Source: Climacium dendroides
Taxonomy: Eukaryota; Streptophyta; Bryopsida; Hypnales; Climaciaceae
Length of the DNA stretch: 64,000 nucleotides
Assembly (NCBI GenBank): GCA_950106755.1
Contig: OX467082.1
Coordinates: forward strand, 15,562,001 to 15,626,000
Direction: 5' to 3'
Part shown: positions 24,611-37,014 of the stretch, piece after piece
How the letters are laid out: each line of letters opens with the position of its first letter
How positions within the stretch are numbered: position 1 is the stretch's first letter
Translations under genes and position numbers: made by a program
The notes under the pieces: generated by a model
The model's input: only the letters and a program-made list of their open reading frames with translations
Told to the model about the DNA's origin: nothing
Database searches by the model: none

Positions 24611-24748
24611 CTTAACAAAATACAATTGTACAATAAAAGTAGATCTTGATAATTTTATTAATTCATTAGTTGCTTAAATTATACATGTGATGATACAATG
24701 AAATTGTTTAGGAGTACCAATGACTCAAATAATTTGTTTAATTGTTAA

Positions 24749-24875
24749 TTTTTTTGTCCCTTAAACCAAAAATGGGGGTATTGATGGGTACCTCCTAAAA
24801 CACAGTTGGATCCAACTAAGGTTTTGGTGGTGCCCATTGGTACCCCAATTTTTGGTTTAGGTGATAAAAAAAATT
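24749..24875. mobile_element. Small foldback (MITE-like) insertion
   Basis: Inverted arms of about 50 bp: the left has TAAACCAAAAATGGGGGTA and GGGTACCTCC, and the right, on the other strand, has TAAACCAAAAATTGGGGTA and GGGCACCACC. It lies in the gap between the two parts of the transposase-like relic. Confidence 0.65.
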
Positions 24876-26314
24876 TGAAAAAAAAATCTCTAAAATAATG
24901 GATACTCACTACTATGAAATTGGCTATGTATAAAAGTGTTTTATTGTAGAAGATGAGTAAATATTTTTAATTTTAATGTCTTAGGATGTACTTGGAGTCG
25001 TTTGAATTATACATAGTGTAGTCATAGAATCTATAGGGAAGAAGTGCACAATAGCTTAATTTTTGTTAATTTTCCAATTTTCCATAGTATTATGGCATTT
25101 AAATTATTAACACTCGATTCTTACCAGTTAGTAAAGAATTCACTATAAAATCTTATCGATGAATGTAAAGATTTTGATGAATAAGGTGCGAACAATAGCA
25201 GTTGTGGGAAACTGTCTTGTGAAGCGGGTGAAATGGATTTTCAATTGATTGATGATCCTCAGTCTGGAAGAGGAAGTTCAGAGCTCTTGTGTCGTGGTAG
25301 CCGGCAGTGTTCAGAGTGATCAATAGTTGTAGTGTGTGTCAGGAGTTAAATTGTTATAGTATTGGTGTTTGTGTTAGTGGTGTTGTATCAATAGTTATTA
25401 CGAAGTGAAATTGTAAACAATGAGGATCTATTGGAATATTGGAATGGAATACAAATGGCTAATCAATTGGAATTTGAAGTGTGTGTATGTATGTGTGCTA
25501 TTGAATCTCTGTGCTTGGATTGATTAAGTAATTTTGGGTGTGATTTCAATTGTATGGAATGGAAAATACCTGGAATGAGTGGAATTTGTAAATGTTACTA
25601 TTTTATCTATTGTGTATCATGGGATGTGTCAATTGTGTCATAATCAATTATTTGATTAAATGATCAATGGTAAATAACTAAGAGAATGATTGAGAGTATA
25701 ATGGATAAGGAGATTTCTCAATTAGAAATGAAGAATTGTAGATGGTGTTATGATCAATAGAACAACGTTAAATTAAGATGTAAAGCTACGGAGAACATTG
25801 TAAAAGAAAGTAATAAAAATGGAAAAAAATATAATTGGAGCAAAGTTAAATGAAGATACAAAGCCAAAGCAATAGTTGCTGTGGAGTTAAATCAATTGAA
25901 GAATGTACCAACCTAGTTGGTGAGAAGAAGGAATAATTGGATCAAAGTTGAAAAAAGAGAAGATCCATAGTTAGATTTGATAAGTGACTTGGCCATCCAT
26001 TTAATTATAATAAATAAGTTTATCTATTGTTTCAGTATAGTGAGGACCGCTCGATAATTCCTTCAATTGTGCACAACCTGGATTAGATTAATATCCATAT
26101 CCCCACAGGAATTACCATAGGTTTCTACACCTCCCTAAGAACGAATTCTTCTATAGGATTTTTCATTATAATAAATCTATAGTAAAAATCCAATCTACAC
26201 ATAGACTAACTTATTTTAATTTTAAATTCTTCTTCTTTAAGATGTATACAATTAAAAATAAAAGAAGAAATTAATTTGTGACTGCATTGTTAGAATTTAA
26301 GTTTAGAGGAGATG
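24876..26314. other. AT-rich gap inside the transposase-like relic
   Basis: No frame continues the relic here. It may be inserted DNA, an intron, or sequence too decayed to read. I see no separate gene. Confidence 0.35.
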
Positions 26315-27078
26315 GTGGACATGCCACTGTGCAACTTGTCCAAAACAATTCATAACAAGTGACTTCAAATGTCCAAAATTCGAGGGAACAATTTGTTTGA
26401 TGCCACTTATGAGAATAATATTCATAAGTGGATGCAAATGACAAACTATTGCACTTACTTGAAAGGACATGCATCTTGATCTAGTCCATTAAAGGAAGAG
26501 TTGAAGTTGAGAGTTGCAAGACAAAGTGGAGACCTGTAGAAAATTGTAGAGGCGCTAAACACATTGCCCAGAACTAAAAGAGTTAGAACTTGCATTCCTC
26601 ATTTGGAAAAAGAGGTCTTTGGAAGTATGAAGAGGAAGTTTGATGTTCCAATCGGCAACAATGGAGACTCACATTGATCAGATAAGGTGAACTTTTCTCA
26701 ACCTTGTGTTTGTACTAGGTCAAGAACAACTATTGTTGCGTCTTGTAGGAACAAGGGTTTACTACCTAAAGTGAACACTTCTTCACACATGATTGTTGCA
26801 TTTGGAAGTGACTGTGATACTTCAAAGTGGCACATAGCAATGATCAGCTACAAATCAAATGCAAAATGTTTTATTCAACAATGGGGGTCGAGTATTAAGT
26901 GCACTACAAAAATAGCAAAAAGACAAAAGGGGACCCTTACTCAAATGTATTGTGGGAAAAATGAAGAGTATGGGAGTAAATGAGAAGTGGTCACTGACTT
27001 TTGGTTTTGTGGTGATGATATTGAATGATATGTGAAAGGAAGCAAATGCAAGTGGGTTATAGATTGGCCAGAGGTATA
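26315..27078 (+). pseudogene. Decayed transposase-like gene, part 2 (C-terminal part)
   Basis: A single plus-strand frame runs from 26315 with at least five in-frame stops, including the one ending at 26983. It keeps protein-like segments: MPLCNLSKTIHNK, KWMQMTNYCTYLKG, LKEELKLRVARQSGDL, HLEKEVFGSMKRKFDVPIGN, CDTSKWHIA, a Cys-containing stretch, then FWFCGDDIE and YVKGSKCKWV. It follows part 1 on the same strand with the expected order for a single long protein. I infer that both are pieces of one gene. Confidence 0.45.
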
Positions 27079-27150
27079 GACTATTATGACTAGAACCAAC
27101 CTCAACTGAGATGAGATATTACTACTACAACATGTAGGCTTCTGTCTTCA

Positions 27151-27360
27151 CACTATAAAAAACTAGTGCTTTTCAATGTCTAATTAGACAGATTTTGTTG
27201 GATATCCAATGTAACAACCTATATTTTTTATGTCAACAGTGACATCCAATGTAACATCTTTCTGTTGTAAATTGGATGTCATTGTTGACATAAAAAACAT
27301 AGGTTGTTACATTGGATGTTCAACAAAATTTGTCTACTTAGACATGGATTTCTTATAGTG
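27151..27360. mobile_element. CACTA-type MITE with 3-bp target duplication
   Basis: The left end begins CACTATAAAAAACTAG and the right end, read on the other strand, begins CACTATAAGAAATCC. The arms share ACATCCAATGTAACAACCTA and TATGTCAACA. TCA flanks both sides (27148-27150 and 27361-27363). It belongs to the same family as the element at 27-253. Confidence 0.88.
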
Positions 27361-27363
27361 TCA

Positions 27364-29560
27364 AGAGCCCCTACATTGTCATCACATTAATTTTTCAATA
27401 TATTCAACATATTCAAAAGTATTCGTATGATCAACCACCTCCATAGGATGTAAATATGTATCTAAAGGTCTGAAACAACCAAACCATACACTAAATAGCC
27501 AATTCACCAACTGCAGAACAATAGAATAAGCAGGAGAATGCTAGCAATGTCAAAGGAAAAATATTAAAAGTAACATTGTTGCCTTTCCTAGGACTAGGTA
27601 CAATTGTGACATTAGAGACTGGATGTGACGAAAACAAAAATGTGTATTGAATTACAATGGGTATGCACCCCTTCTGTATATGCCCAACCTTTATGAACAT
27701 GGCTATTTTAGCCATTGGAGATTGTCAACAATATGTCAATTACAAGCATTTGTACTTGTTCCGATACTTCTACAAGATAGACATTCATAACGACAATTTC
27801 ATTTATGCACCAAGTTACAACTTCAACGAGTTAAAGACCCTTTTACTTAAAGCTGGAATCATTACAATTTTAAAATAGTGAAGGCCACATTATTTTATAT
27901 ACTTCATTCATATTGTATTAAATTTAGTATGACTGAAAAGATTTGAAGCGTATACAATGTAAGAATCCTAATATACATCTTTCAAATGTGGGAGTGTTTT
28001 TATAAAGTGAAATGTTTAACCTAACCCCTTATGAATGGCTTAGGCTTGTAATATAGACCTAAATTCAAAAAAGGATAAATGCATGTATACCCATTTTTTT
28101 CCAATTGTTATTCATTTTATTCCAATGATTTTTTTTCTAATTTTTCTAATTTTTCCTTCATTTGAAAAAAAAAAATTCCATTTTTTCTTTGTATCTATTT
28201 TTCTTTCCACCTTTTTTTCCATTTTTCTCAAAGAAAAATTCCTTTTTTCCATTTGTTTTTCTAATTTTTTTTCCTCCTATTTTTTCATTTTTTTGCATCA
28301 TTTTCCAATTTAGGATACATAGTTTTTATTAATTTTGTTCCCCTTACTTTGATTGATTAGTCTTTAATTCTTTTTTTTTCCTAAGTAATGATCACACTAT
28401 AAAGTTGGAGTAGATTTGTGACAATTCAATGAGAATTGAATGTGTTGGCCTAGGTTCGAATCTCTTGAGACTTGAAATTATGTCGGATGTCTATAATGAG
28501 TTGACAACAAAGCGATGTTGTAGAGTACCATTTGTAGAGGCTAGATTTTACTTCCCTTTGTTTTTGTGAGTCATAAAACTTTAACATATTCAATTCTATT
28601 CTTCAAATAATTTTTTAGTGCCTAGACATGAGAATTATAGTGGATGAATTGAATGCTAAACTATGTGCCACAATATGAAGTTGTTTTTTGGGTTGAAATG
28701 GCAAGTGGCAAGTGATGCAAAAAATTCTCTAAATCCACGATAATAGGGAAAGCAGTCTTGCATCATCAAAATTACTAGAAATGTTAAATTTTTTTGTAAT
28801 TTAAAAAAATTAATGAGTAAAAAAGTTAATTTTTTTCCAAGGTTCCTTCACTCATAAGCTCCAAGGTCACACGCTAGCGTTGTTGCTCTAGATTTTATAA
28901 AGAGAGTTTGTTTCTAGTTTATTTCTAAAGTATTTATTTCACATTTCATTAATATGCTTTGTTTTATTTTATTTTTTCTTTATTCCTTCTTTGTTTTGAG
29001 AAGTCAAGGATAATTGTTTGTTTGATTGTTTTTAAAAGAAAAAAACTTTCATATCTATTATTATTAAGGTTTATTTTTTTTATAATATTTTTAGTTATTT
29101 TAGTATTATTACTATACTTATTTTTCATTTTGTGCAAAACTGCTATGTCATTCAGATTTAGCTACAACTTAGACTTGGCCTTCTGGCATTGGCTTTGATA
29201 TTCAATTTTATTATTGTAAATATTTGTATTTTAATTATTTTTAATCTTTTTATATTGCTCTCTTAGTTCATATGAGAATGGAGCCCGTTGCAATGCAACG
29301 ACAATGCAATACAACAAGGATGCGATGAAAAAATGGGATGAAAAAAATGGGATGAAAGTGTGACCAGAATATGATTAGGGTTTTGTATAATGCTAGCAGG
29401 GTCACAGTTGTGCACTTACAAGAAAATAAAGACACTAGAGCCATGAAAACAATTGGATGAAATTATTGGATGAAAGTGTGACCATTTTCATGACAGCAAG
29501 CCGTGACAATTTGCACTTAATATAATAGATATGTATTTTTGAATTGTATTCAAGAGTATG
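27364..29560. other. AT-rich DNA with a T-rich tract, no gene
   Basis: 28083-28313 is a strongly T-rich stretch that is open by chance (mainly Phe, Ile and Ser codons). 29300-29480 has imperfect short repeats of GGGATGAAA. I see no gene. Confidence 0.4.
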
Positions 29561-29579
29561 ACATTGTTCATTAGTTTTG

Positions 29580-30480
29580 ACTTTGTCTTTCTTGCTTTGT
29601 CAATCAATTAATGATTGATGATCATTCATTATTTGTAATCATTACCATTTTGTAGTTTATTATTAATTTAATCATTTTTATCATTTTGAATTGATTTTAT
29701 TATTGATTGTTACTTACAAACATGATCTAAAAAAATGAAAATGAAAAGTTCATGATTATATTTTATTTTACATTTTGATAAATATTCTTAATAATGGATA
29801 ATATTTATTATTATTTTGCTTTATTATGATTAATTACAATCAATCAATCTATAAGCTATGATCATTCATTATTTTAATTAATGTCTTCCAAATCATTACC
29901 ATTTTGTAATTTATAATTGATTTTATTATTGATCATTTTTTACAAAGCTAGGCAATCAAAAATTAAAATTTTATAATTATATTTTTATTTTATTTTTCAT
30001 TTTGATAAGTACTCTTCATAATGGTTAATATGTATAATTTTATTTATTTATTTTTATTGTGATCAATTAAGATCAACCAAATCTATGATCTATGATCATT
30101 CATTATTTTCATTAATATTTTCTAAATCATAAGCATTTTTAATTTATAATTGATTTTATAATTGTTATGTTTTTGAATTGATTTTATGATTAATCATTTT
30201 TTTTAAATCCAAAAAATAATAATTGAAATTTGTAATTATATTTTTATTTTATTCTCATTTTGATGAGGACTCTTAATAATGGTTAATGTGTACAATTTTG
30301 TTTCTTTATTTTGATCAATTATGATCACCGAATATTTGATCTATGATCATTTATTATTTCAATTAATGTTTTTTTTTTATCATTACCATTTAATAGTTTA
30401 TATTTGATTGAATCATTTTCATGATTTATTAGTAATTATAATATTCATGGATTTTTTCATGATTTTTATTCTGATAAGTA
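29580..30480. repeat. Decayed tandem array, unit about 240 bp
   Basis: TGATCATTCATT or TGATCATTTATT recurs at 29619, 29859, 30093 and 30344 (spacings 240, 234 and 251). Each is followed by ATTAATGTT-like and CATTACCATTT-like words, TAATTTATAATTGATTTT, and then TATTTTTATTTT. The units are diverged and extremely AT-rich. Confidence 0.7.
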
Positions 30481-30880
30481 TTCTCAAATGATAAGTCTTT
30501 TCACACATTCTTAATTTATATATACAACCACTTCTATGTAGAATTGCCCTTCTATTACATAAAAACATACATACATGTGTGACTTTTCTACTTAATTCTA
30601 GATAAAATTTTGAAAATACTAATGCAGTTTTTGATCCTTCAAATTTTCTTGCATTTTCGTTTAACTTAAAAGATTTCTAAAACCATGCTCTAATTTTGAT
30701 GCACTTGGATTGAACATCTTGAATTGACTTTCCACTTATTTTCAAGTTTTTTTAGGGCACGGCTTTAGGTATGTGCTTGAAAGCAGACACATGTCTACCT
30801 TACAAAGTTCAATACTTTATTTCAAAACCCAACTCTAACACCTACCATTCCAAAAATTGGCATTTTGAAACATTTTTTTT

Positions 30881-31335
30881 TCTCAAAATAATGTAGAATA
30901 TTTGTTAAGTGTTTTTATTTTTATTTTTATTTTTTATGAAGTGCCAAAGTGGCGATATAAAATGTTATTGTGGTGTTTCAAATTTCAACATTCATTTCCA
31001 TATTAGTTAGAAAATATCACATCAACACATATCGAGCATCTATAATTTTGTTTTCATCCACAATCTCGCAATTTCATTTAAGATTTTTCCTAATTTGTTC
31101 CCATTTTTCTCAAAATAATGTAGAATATTTGTTAAGTGTTTTTATTTTATTTTTATTTTTTATGAAGTGCCAAAGTGGCGATAGAAAACGTTATTGTGGT
31201 GTTTAAAATTTCAACATTCATTTCCATATTAGTTAGAAAATATCACATCAACACATATCAAGCATCTATAATTTTGTTTTCATCCACAATCTGGCAATTT
31301 CATTTAAGATTTTTCCTAATTTGTTCCCATTTTTG
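30881..31335 (+). repeat. 227-bp direct tandem duplication
   Basis: TCTCAAAATAATGTAGAATA occurs at 30881 and again at 31108. The following sequence, including GAAGTGCCAAAGTGGCGATA and CATCCACAATCT, is almost identical in both copies. The second copy ends near 31335, about 600 bp upstream of the NSE4 start. Confidence 0.92.
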
Positions 31336-31666
31336 CACCCCACCACCACCACCAAACAAAAAAAAAAGCCTGTTGGCCTCAAGGAAAGATCCCTCCCCTT
31401 GATTTTGGAGGGAATGCTCCTGAAAGTGGTTCCAGGTGGCACAGGATGAAAAGAAGATGAAAGTTGAGCAACAGAAATCATCCACAAATTTCATTCGTCA
31501 ACTGAGCTTCACTTTGAAGCCACTTATCCCCTTTTAACCCATATTCTCGGGATCTCCACCAGAAGCGACGACAGTCGCAGTCCCACTAACTAATTCCAGA
31601 AGATCCGAAGCCCGTTTTCCATTCAGAGAATGCCACGAGAACGTCTCTCTCTCCTTTCATAGGTCG

Positions 31667-31675
31667 TTAGGGTTT
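31667..31675 (+). promoter_or_regulatory. telo-box upstream of NSE4
   Basis: TTAGGGTTT lies 255 bp upstream of the NSE4 start codon, after a CT-rich stretch (CTCTCTCTCC). This is the common arrangement near transcription starts of plant replication and growth genes. It may mark the promoter and 5' leader. Confidence 0.45.
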
Positions 31676-31929
31676 CTATTCGGGGATTCAAATTTCCCTC
31701 CAAGCCTTCCTCGGCTCGTTGGAAACTCTCATGTCTCCTGCCAGCTCTTGCACGCTCTCTGCGTCCCCATTTCGGCGTTGGGTTTGATCGGACTCGCGTG
31801 CATTTGTCGGAGGATGTCCGTTGTTGTCAGAGATGTAGTAGATTTTTCCCGTACTCGCGTTTTTGAATTCGCCTTCTGGACGAGTGGTGAGTTTGTGTTG
31901 TGGCGGTGGTGGTTGTTGGAGTTGTAGCG

Positions 31930-34302
31930 ATGAGTACTCAGGACGACAGGAGGAGACGGCGGGAGGCCAGGGCCGCGGAGAGGGCGCAAGCATCTCAGCA
32001 TGATCAGGAAAATGAGATGTCGCAGCAGAACACGGAGCAGCGGCGAGCGCTTCGGTCCAAGTATCGGCAGATTAAGCAGGATATAGCTGGTGAGGGTTTG
32101 TGTGGGGTTTTATTCGGTTTGGGGTTGCATTGGAAGTAGGAACTTCATTATAAGTGTCTTGTGTGAACTTGTGTGACTGAACGTCGCTCGAGCTGCTGCG
32201 TGTTGTGGCCACCTGCGGTTTTGGTCGTCGCATTAAGGTTGGCGGAAATAGTGTGTACCGCACTAAGTAGATTGGACAGTGTAGTGGTGTTTTTACGCGT
32301 CCTGACATCTTTGAGTGTTGGTTTGTATGAGTGGAGCGTTACTCTGGAAGTCTGTTCTGGGAGGTGTCTGGAGCGAAAATTTTAAGCTTTTGTGAGTTAT
32401 TTTCTGTGGGACACTAAGTGCTTTGGGGGTAATTTGTGATACTTTCGTTGAAAAGATGGAGCGGAGGAGCTTGGTCGCTTGGACTCGAACAGGTTTTACG
32501 AGGTTGTTGAGAAGATGGATGATCTTCATCAAGAAGGTAGTTACTCATCACTTGGCCTCTAATGCGAATACGGTGCCTGTAGACTTTTTATATGCAAGTC
32601 AGATGTTGGTATGAGGACTATTGTGACCCCTCAGGATGGATATGATTAGTTATATTCTAAGAGCAGTTGGGTATGGAGTTCATCAAATTTTCGAGCACAC
32701 GTTGCTTCATCTAGTCATCTGATGGTTCTCTTATGTCTGCAGTGCAAAAACCGAGGGAACAAATTGCTGATGCCGAGGCGGTTATGAACCTTACCGATGG
32801 GTTTTTATGTAGTGTGAAGGCAAGCAATCGCAAGACTGGAACGAGCCCTGCTGCATTCGTCGGTGCCATCTTAGCCACCTTTGGCAACCGATCTGTCGCT
32901 GCAGATGATGGGTCACCTGTGGAAATTGACTGGGGTACCTTAGGTTTGGCAGCCCTAGGCTTCTTTCGAGAAGCTCCTGGAGTAGCGACCATGTGAGTTC
33001 CTGCCAGGTTCTTTTTTTAGATGTGGAATTTATTTATTCGGATGACGAGAATCTAGATTTATGTCACAATTGTCACCTTTGTTGTTACAGGCTCGGACCC
33101 ATGGACATTGAACCCAAGGTGCGACAAGCTCATGTACCAAGGCCCAAGAGGGTTAGGCCCACAGAGACCACACGAGCTGAAGAGGTGAATCTATTTCTTT
33201 ATCAGATGGCAAAGCCAGACAGGATTAACGCGAGAACTTTTTCTTAAGAGTCCTTTTTTCAGAGTGGACTGCTTTCTGCTCTTTGGTCTCTTTCTTTTGT
33301 CAGATGGCTGCACAACCAGGAAGAAATTAGTTCCAGGTTTTTGACACAGCTTGCTAGAGATGTAGCATGAAGTGTTTATTGGATTGTGACCGAGACTCTG
33401 GAACTCTATGCAGGTAAGGGATCAATGCGAAGCGGCTGCGAAAGCAGAGACTGATTCGAATATGGAGACAATGTTTAACATTCTCAGAAAAGTCAAGCTT
33501 GCTCGACTGGATGCTCTTGTTTTGAATAGAGAGTCGTTCTCACAAACTGTGGAAAATATCTTTTCGCTCTCATTTCTCGTCAAAGATGGTCGGGTGGCAA
33601 TCTCGTACGATAATGATGGCACACATTTAGTTGGTACATCCTCAACTTTTTGGTTCAGAATTCTCTCCGTTTTTTCTGAGCCCCCATTGAGTGCGTTTCT
33701 TTAGTGATTAGAGAATGATCGCTACTACTTCCAAGAGCGCTTCAACACATGTTTCGCCGATGAAATTAATATTTAATAATTTCGTTTGCAGCTCCCAAGA
33801 ATGCTCCAACTGCTCATGATCGCCAGAGCGGGAAGGTCACCAATAAACAGTTCGTGTTTCGGTATGATTGGACATGCTGGAAGGTAGAATTCTAATTTTT
33901 ATTTTATTTTAATCAATTTTCTATTCCCGAGTCTTTGGGTAATACCTCTGCTTGGAAAAGCTGACTGTGTTGGCAATATGCTGTTCTCAAGCTTGCGTGT
34001 ACATTCTAAGACAGACTCTGCTCACATTGCTTTGGACGACATATAACAGCCAGTGATTTATGTCTTCTTTACAGGTGATGCAGGAGACCTTGGAGGCGGG
34101 AGCGGAGTTAATGCCTGATCGACTGCACGCATCTGATTCATTATCCCAACCTTCACAAGAGACGCCAATCAGGAAAATCTCAAGAAATCGAGGCCGTCAA
34201 AGTCGGAAAGCAAACGGGTCGGATGATGAAAATGACGAAGCGGACGGTGAAGGTCGGCGCAATCCCAAGAGAACTCGTACTTTGGTTGATCAGTTCCGCT
34301 AA
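31930..34302 (+). CDS. NSE4: NSE4 kleisin subunit of the SMC5/6 complex
   Basis: Exons: 31930-32089, 32456-32536, 32743-32992, 33091-33184, 33414-33633, 33792-33883, 34075-34302; 1125 nt, 374 aa plus TAA. The N-terminus is basic and Gln/Glu-rich (residues 1-50). A helical segment, [17 protein letters not shown] then [15 protein letters not shown] (about 60-100), matches the kleisin part that binds the SMC neck. DWGTLGL and [11 protein letters not shown] (130-175) and the Nse4 C-terminal domain (about 210-320: [43 protein letters not shown]) follow. The last exon ends in an acidic-basic tail. SMC5/6 acts in DNA repair and replication in the nucleus. The ATG at 31930 is the first in frame; the upstream open stretch has none. 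The exon 2 acceptor could be 6 bp later, at 32462, without changing the frame. Confidence 0.95.
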
Positions 34303-36695
34303 CTCCCGGTTCTCAGTTCTTGAGATTCGATTTAATGAGAGTACGAGCACGGTTCTCAGCACTTCCAATTCAATTTTACCGGCTTTGAAGTGTCGCCAGG
34401 AAACCCATTGTAGCAGAGGCGAAGTGCAAATGCTCTGCCCGAGACGTGCAAATGACGCAGGCATGAAGTCTGAGAGCCGCCCACAGACCCAATTTTGTCT
34501 CATTTTTTGAACTCCTGTGCATAATCTCTTCATCTGGTCGAATTTGTCATCGTCAGAACTTTGTGAATAGAACATAGTGTAGAATTTGACAACATAGTGT
34601 AGAATTTCAGAACTCTGGTCGGTGTACCTTACATAGAAGCCACAGTCTCTGCTGGAGTGCGGAAAACTGGAAAACAGATAGACTAGATGTTTTGACTCCG
34701 GATTTGGAAGCGCCTTTAACTCTAAAATTGTGTTCGAATTCCTGACAGTTACGATATTTGACTTCAAGTGGACTCGATAAAGGATTTCTGTGTTCGGTGT
34801 AAGAATCTGAATTGGCTAATCTGTCTTTTTCGTGCGTTCATCCGAGTAAGTTGAATCGACTCTAACCAGTGGTCAAGAACTCAAGATGTCAACATTCTGG
34901 AACACTATTCAGTGCAGCAACTCGAGGAATCATCGTTGTAAATAAAATTACTTAACCCAGTAAGGACGCTGCGGACCACGGAACATTTCTACTTCATTTT
35001 CCGGCATCCATGGTCCAACCTAACTTTCCTCTCGTGATTTTGAAAATTGTCAGTGTGCCTTCATCCGTGAGAAAACGGTCCATTCCCGGCCCTCCTGAAA
35101 ATGCAGCGTCTGCCGTAACGTACCGCATCAGTGGAATTCAATCGGGCAGCAGGGCAGACCTTGTCAATGTTTGGGGAGAACCACCGGTTAGTTTATTGTT
35201 ATGGGATGGCAACCCATTTCCAACCACATAAGCAATTACGCATATTTGGAGTGCAGATTTTTTGTGTGCAGAATTTTTTCCATGTTCAAAAATAGAATTT
35301 GGAAGGATTGCATATTTTTCCAGAATTTTATTACACATAATGTATTTACTTTGAATTTTTTAATAGAAGCTTCTCTAAAACCTATAATGATTATATAGAC
35401 CTTTCTATTTCTAACCATAGGCTAATTGTAGAATTGACCTAGGACTGGTTGCAATATTGACAGCCTTTTAGCCAATCATAATGCACCACTACTCCTCGGA
35501 CTACCCCACAATGCACCACTACTCCTTGAACTACGCCACAACTCACGGAAATATGACAGTCTATAAGTTGGAAATGGGGGTGGGTGGGGTTGGAAATGGG
35601 TCGCCTGCTCTAGTTGATGCCTTTAGGAAAATATTTGGTTGGAGTTTGAAAATGGAGGATCCATAACCGGTTGTTGACTTTTCAATGCTAATGTGGCACC
35701 ATCCCATTGGTAAGTCATCACCATTGTCATTACAAGTTGCAATTCATAACCTTCTTTCCTTTCAACTTGCTTCCTACACCCTTGGATCATGAAGATCAAA
35801 GGTTATGATTGAAAAATGTACAACTAGTTATGTACAATAACCAATTCGCTGGTAGTGTGGCTCATCGGTTATTTAATACATAATTTGATAAAATTGGTAG
35901 AAACAACCACCTAATGGTGTATAAAAACAAAGGCGAATATGTAGCTATTTCTTTTAGCCCCTTACTATGTCAAATTCAAGACTAATACTCATGGTGTTGG
36001 AGGTGGATATGTTCTTGGACAAGAAGAATATTGCTTTAGGATTAGCTATTGAAGGGCTTTGAGTGCTTGGACAAGGTTGAAGTGGGTGTTGCTTTTGGGT
36101 TTGTTGTAATAGTTGACCCTTGTCCTATAGTCCATCATTGCCCAATGTAGTGAAATTATTGGGGCAACTCCAAAATCTTAACTTGAACAATGTCAAGCTA
36201 CCTTTTTTCAAGTACTAGATTCCTTGTGGTGTTGCCACGTGTACCTCACATCATCCAACCTCGTCCATTCAACGACACTCTTGTTAGTTTCTTTGTCATC
36301 CTTGTTTGTTATAGAGCTATTACCATTCTAGAACTCTTATTCTAGTATGAACATTGGAGTAGGTAAATAAACCTCCTATAATGTTAAAGTAACATAAGGC
36401 AAGCCAATCCAATTCCTTTTTGTTGCTTAATTCCGTAAGCTAGTTTTGGCCTCAATTCCATCTGTTGCTTCATCTGAGTCTATCCAAAAAAATATGCAAA
36501 TCCCTTCAAGGTTCTAACAAAATCAGTAAATTAATACCAAAATGGTTTTCGTTTTCCTTGATTAGTGGGAACTTAAATGCCAATAGATGCATAAAAGGGC
36601 AATCACGATATGTTTATAGGATTTTTATGACTCCATTCTATGGGCAGTTTTGTAATTTCAAGGTTGACCACTTCAAAAATTTATAGAAATTATAA

Positions 36696-36702
<7 letters not shown>
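34303..36702. other. NSE4 3' flank and gene-free DNA
   Basis: 34303 to about 34950 is probably the NSE4 3' untranslated region and terminator; it has a 20-bp tandem repeat near 34572-34610 (ACATAGTGTAGAATTT twice). 34980-35230 is richer in GC but holds no recognised gene. 35395-35485 is a repeat shared with 54601-54690. Confidence 0.4.
35395..35485 (+). repeat. Dispersed repeat R2, copy 1
   Basis: Shares ATAGACCTTTCTATTT, TGGTTGCAATATTGA and AGCCAATCA in the same order with 54601-54690. No coding capacity. Confidence 0.6.

Positions 36703-36734
<32 letters not shown>
36703..36734. repeat. (TA)n microsatellite
   Basis: Sixteen uninterrupted TA units, about 200 bp upstream of the Stowaway-like element. 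Confidence 0.95.
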
Positions 36735-36736
<2 letters not shown>

Positions 36737-36932
36737 CCCTCTTGGATTTGATCCATGAAACATGCACACACCTCTGCAAAATATGTGCTCCTCTTAGAAT
36801 TAGCCCTAAGATATCTAGATTCCCAACCACAGTGGTAACAGGCTTGTCTACTTTAAGACACTCTTCAAGAATGGAAATAAGCTTTCAGCAGACAACTTTG
36901 AGTAGCAAAAATATTCATTTATTTGCTTACTA

Positions 36933-37014
36933 CTCCCTCTGTTCCACAAAAAACCTCCTAATTTCTGTTTGGAGCTATCCTTGATTTGGAGGTTTTTTTG
37001 TAGAACAGAGGGAG
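36933..37014. mobile_element. Stowaway-like MITE with TA target duplication
   Basis: The terminal inverted repeats are near perfect over about 27 bp. They begin CTCCCTCTGTTCC, the known Stowaway (Tc1/mariner) terminus. The element is only 82 bp and is flanked by TA on both sides (36931-36932 and 37015-37016). Confidence 0.9.

Noticed and set aside
28083..28313. Open frame of 76 codons rich in Phe and Ile
   Set aside because: This is a T-rich low-complexity tract; openness is a composition effect.
28458..28470. GGTTCGAATCTC as the B box of a tRNA-derived SINE
   Set aside because: No convincing A box or cloverleaf could be drawn upstream, and no second copy was noticed.
31900..31929. In-frame extension of NSE4
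   Set aside because: It would need a GTG start; the first ATG is at 31930.
34180..34767. Minus-strand open frame of 195 codons
   Set aside because: It overlaps the last coding exon and 3' flank of NSE4 in antisense. It has no domain and no sign of splice or promoter signals.
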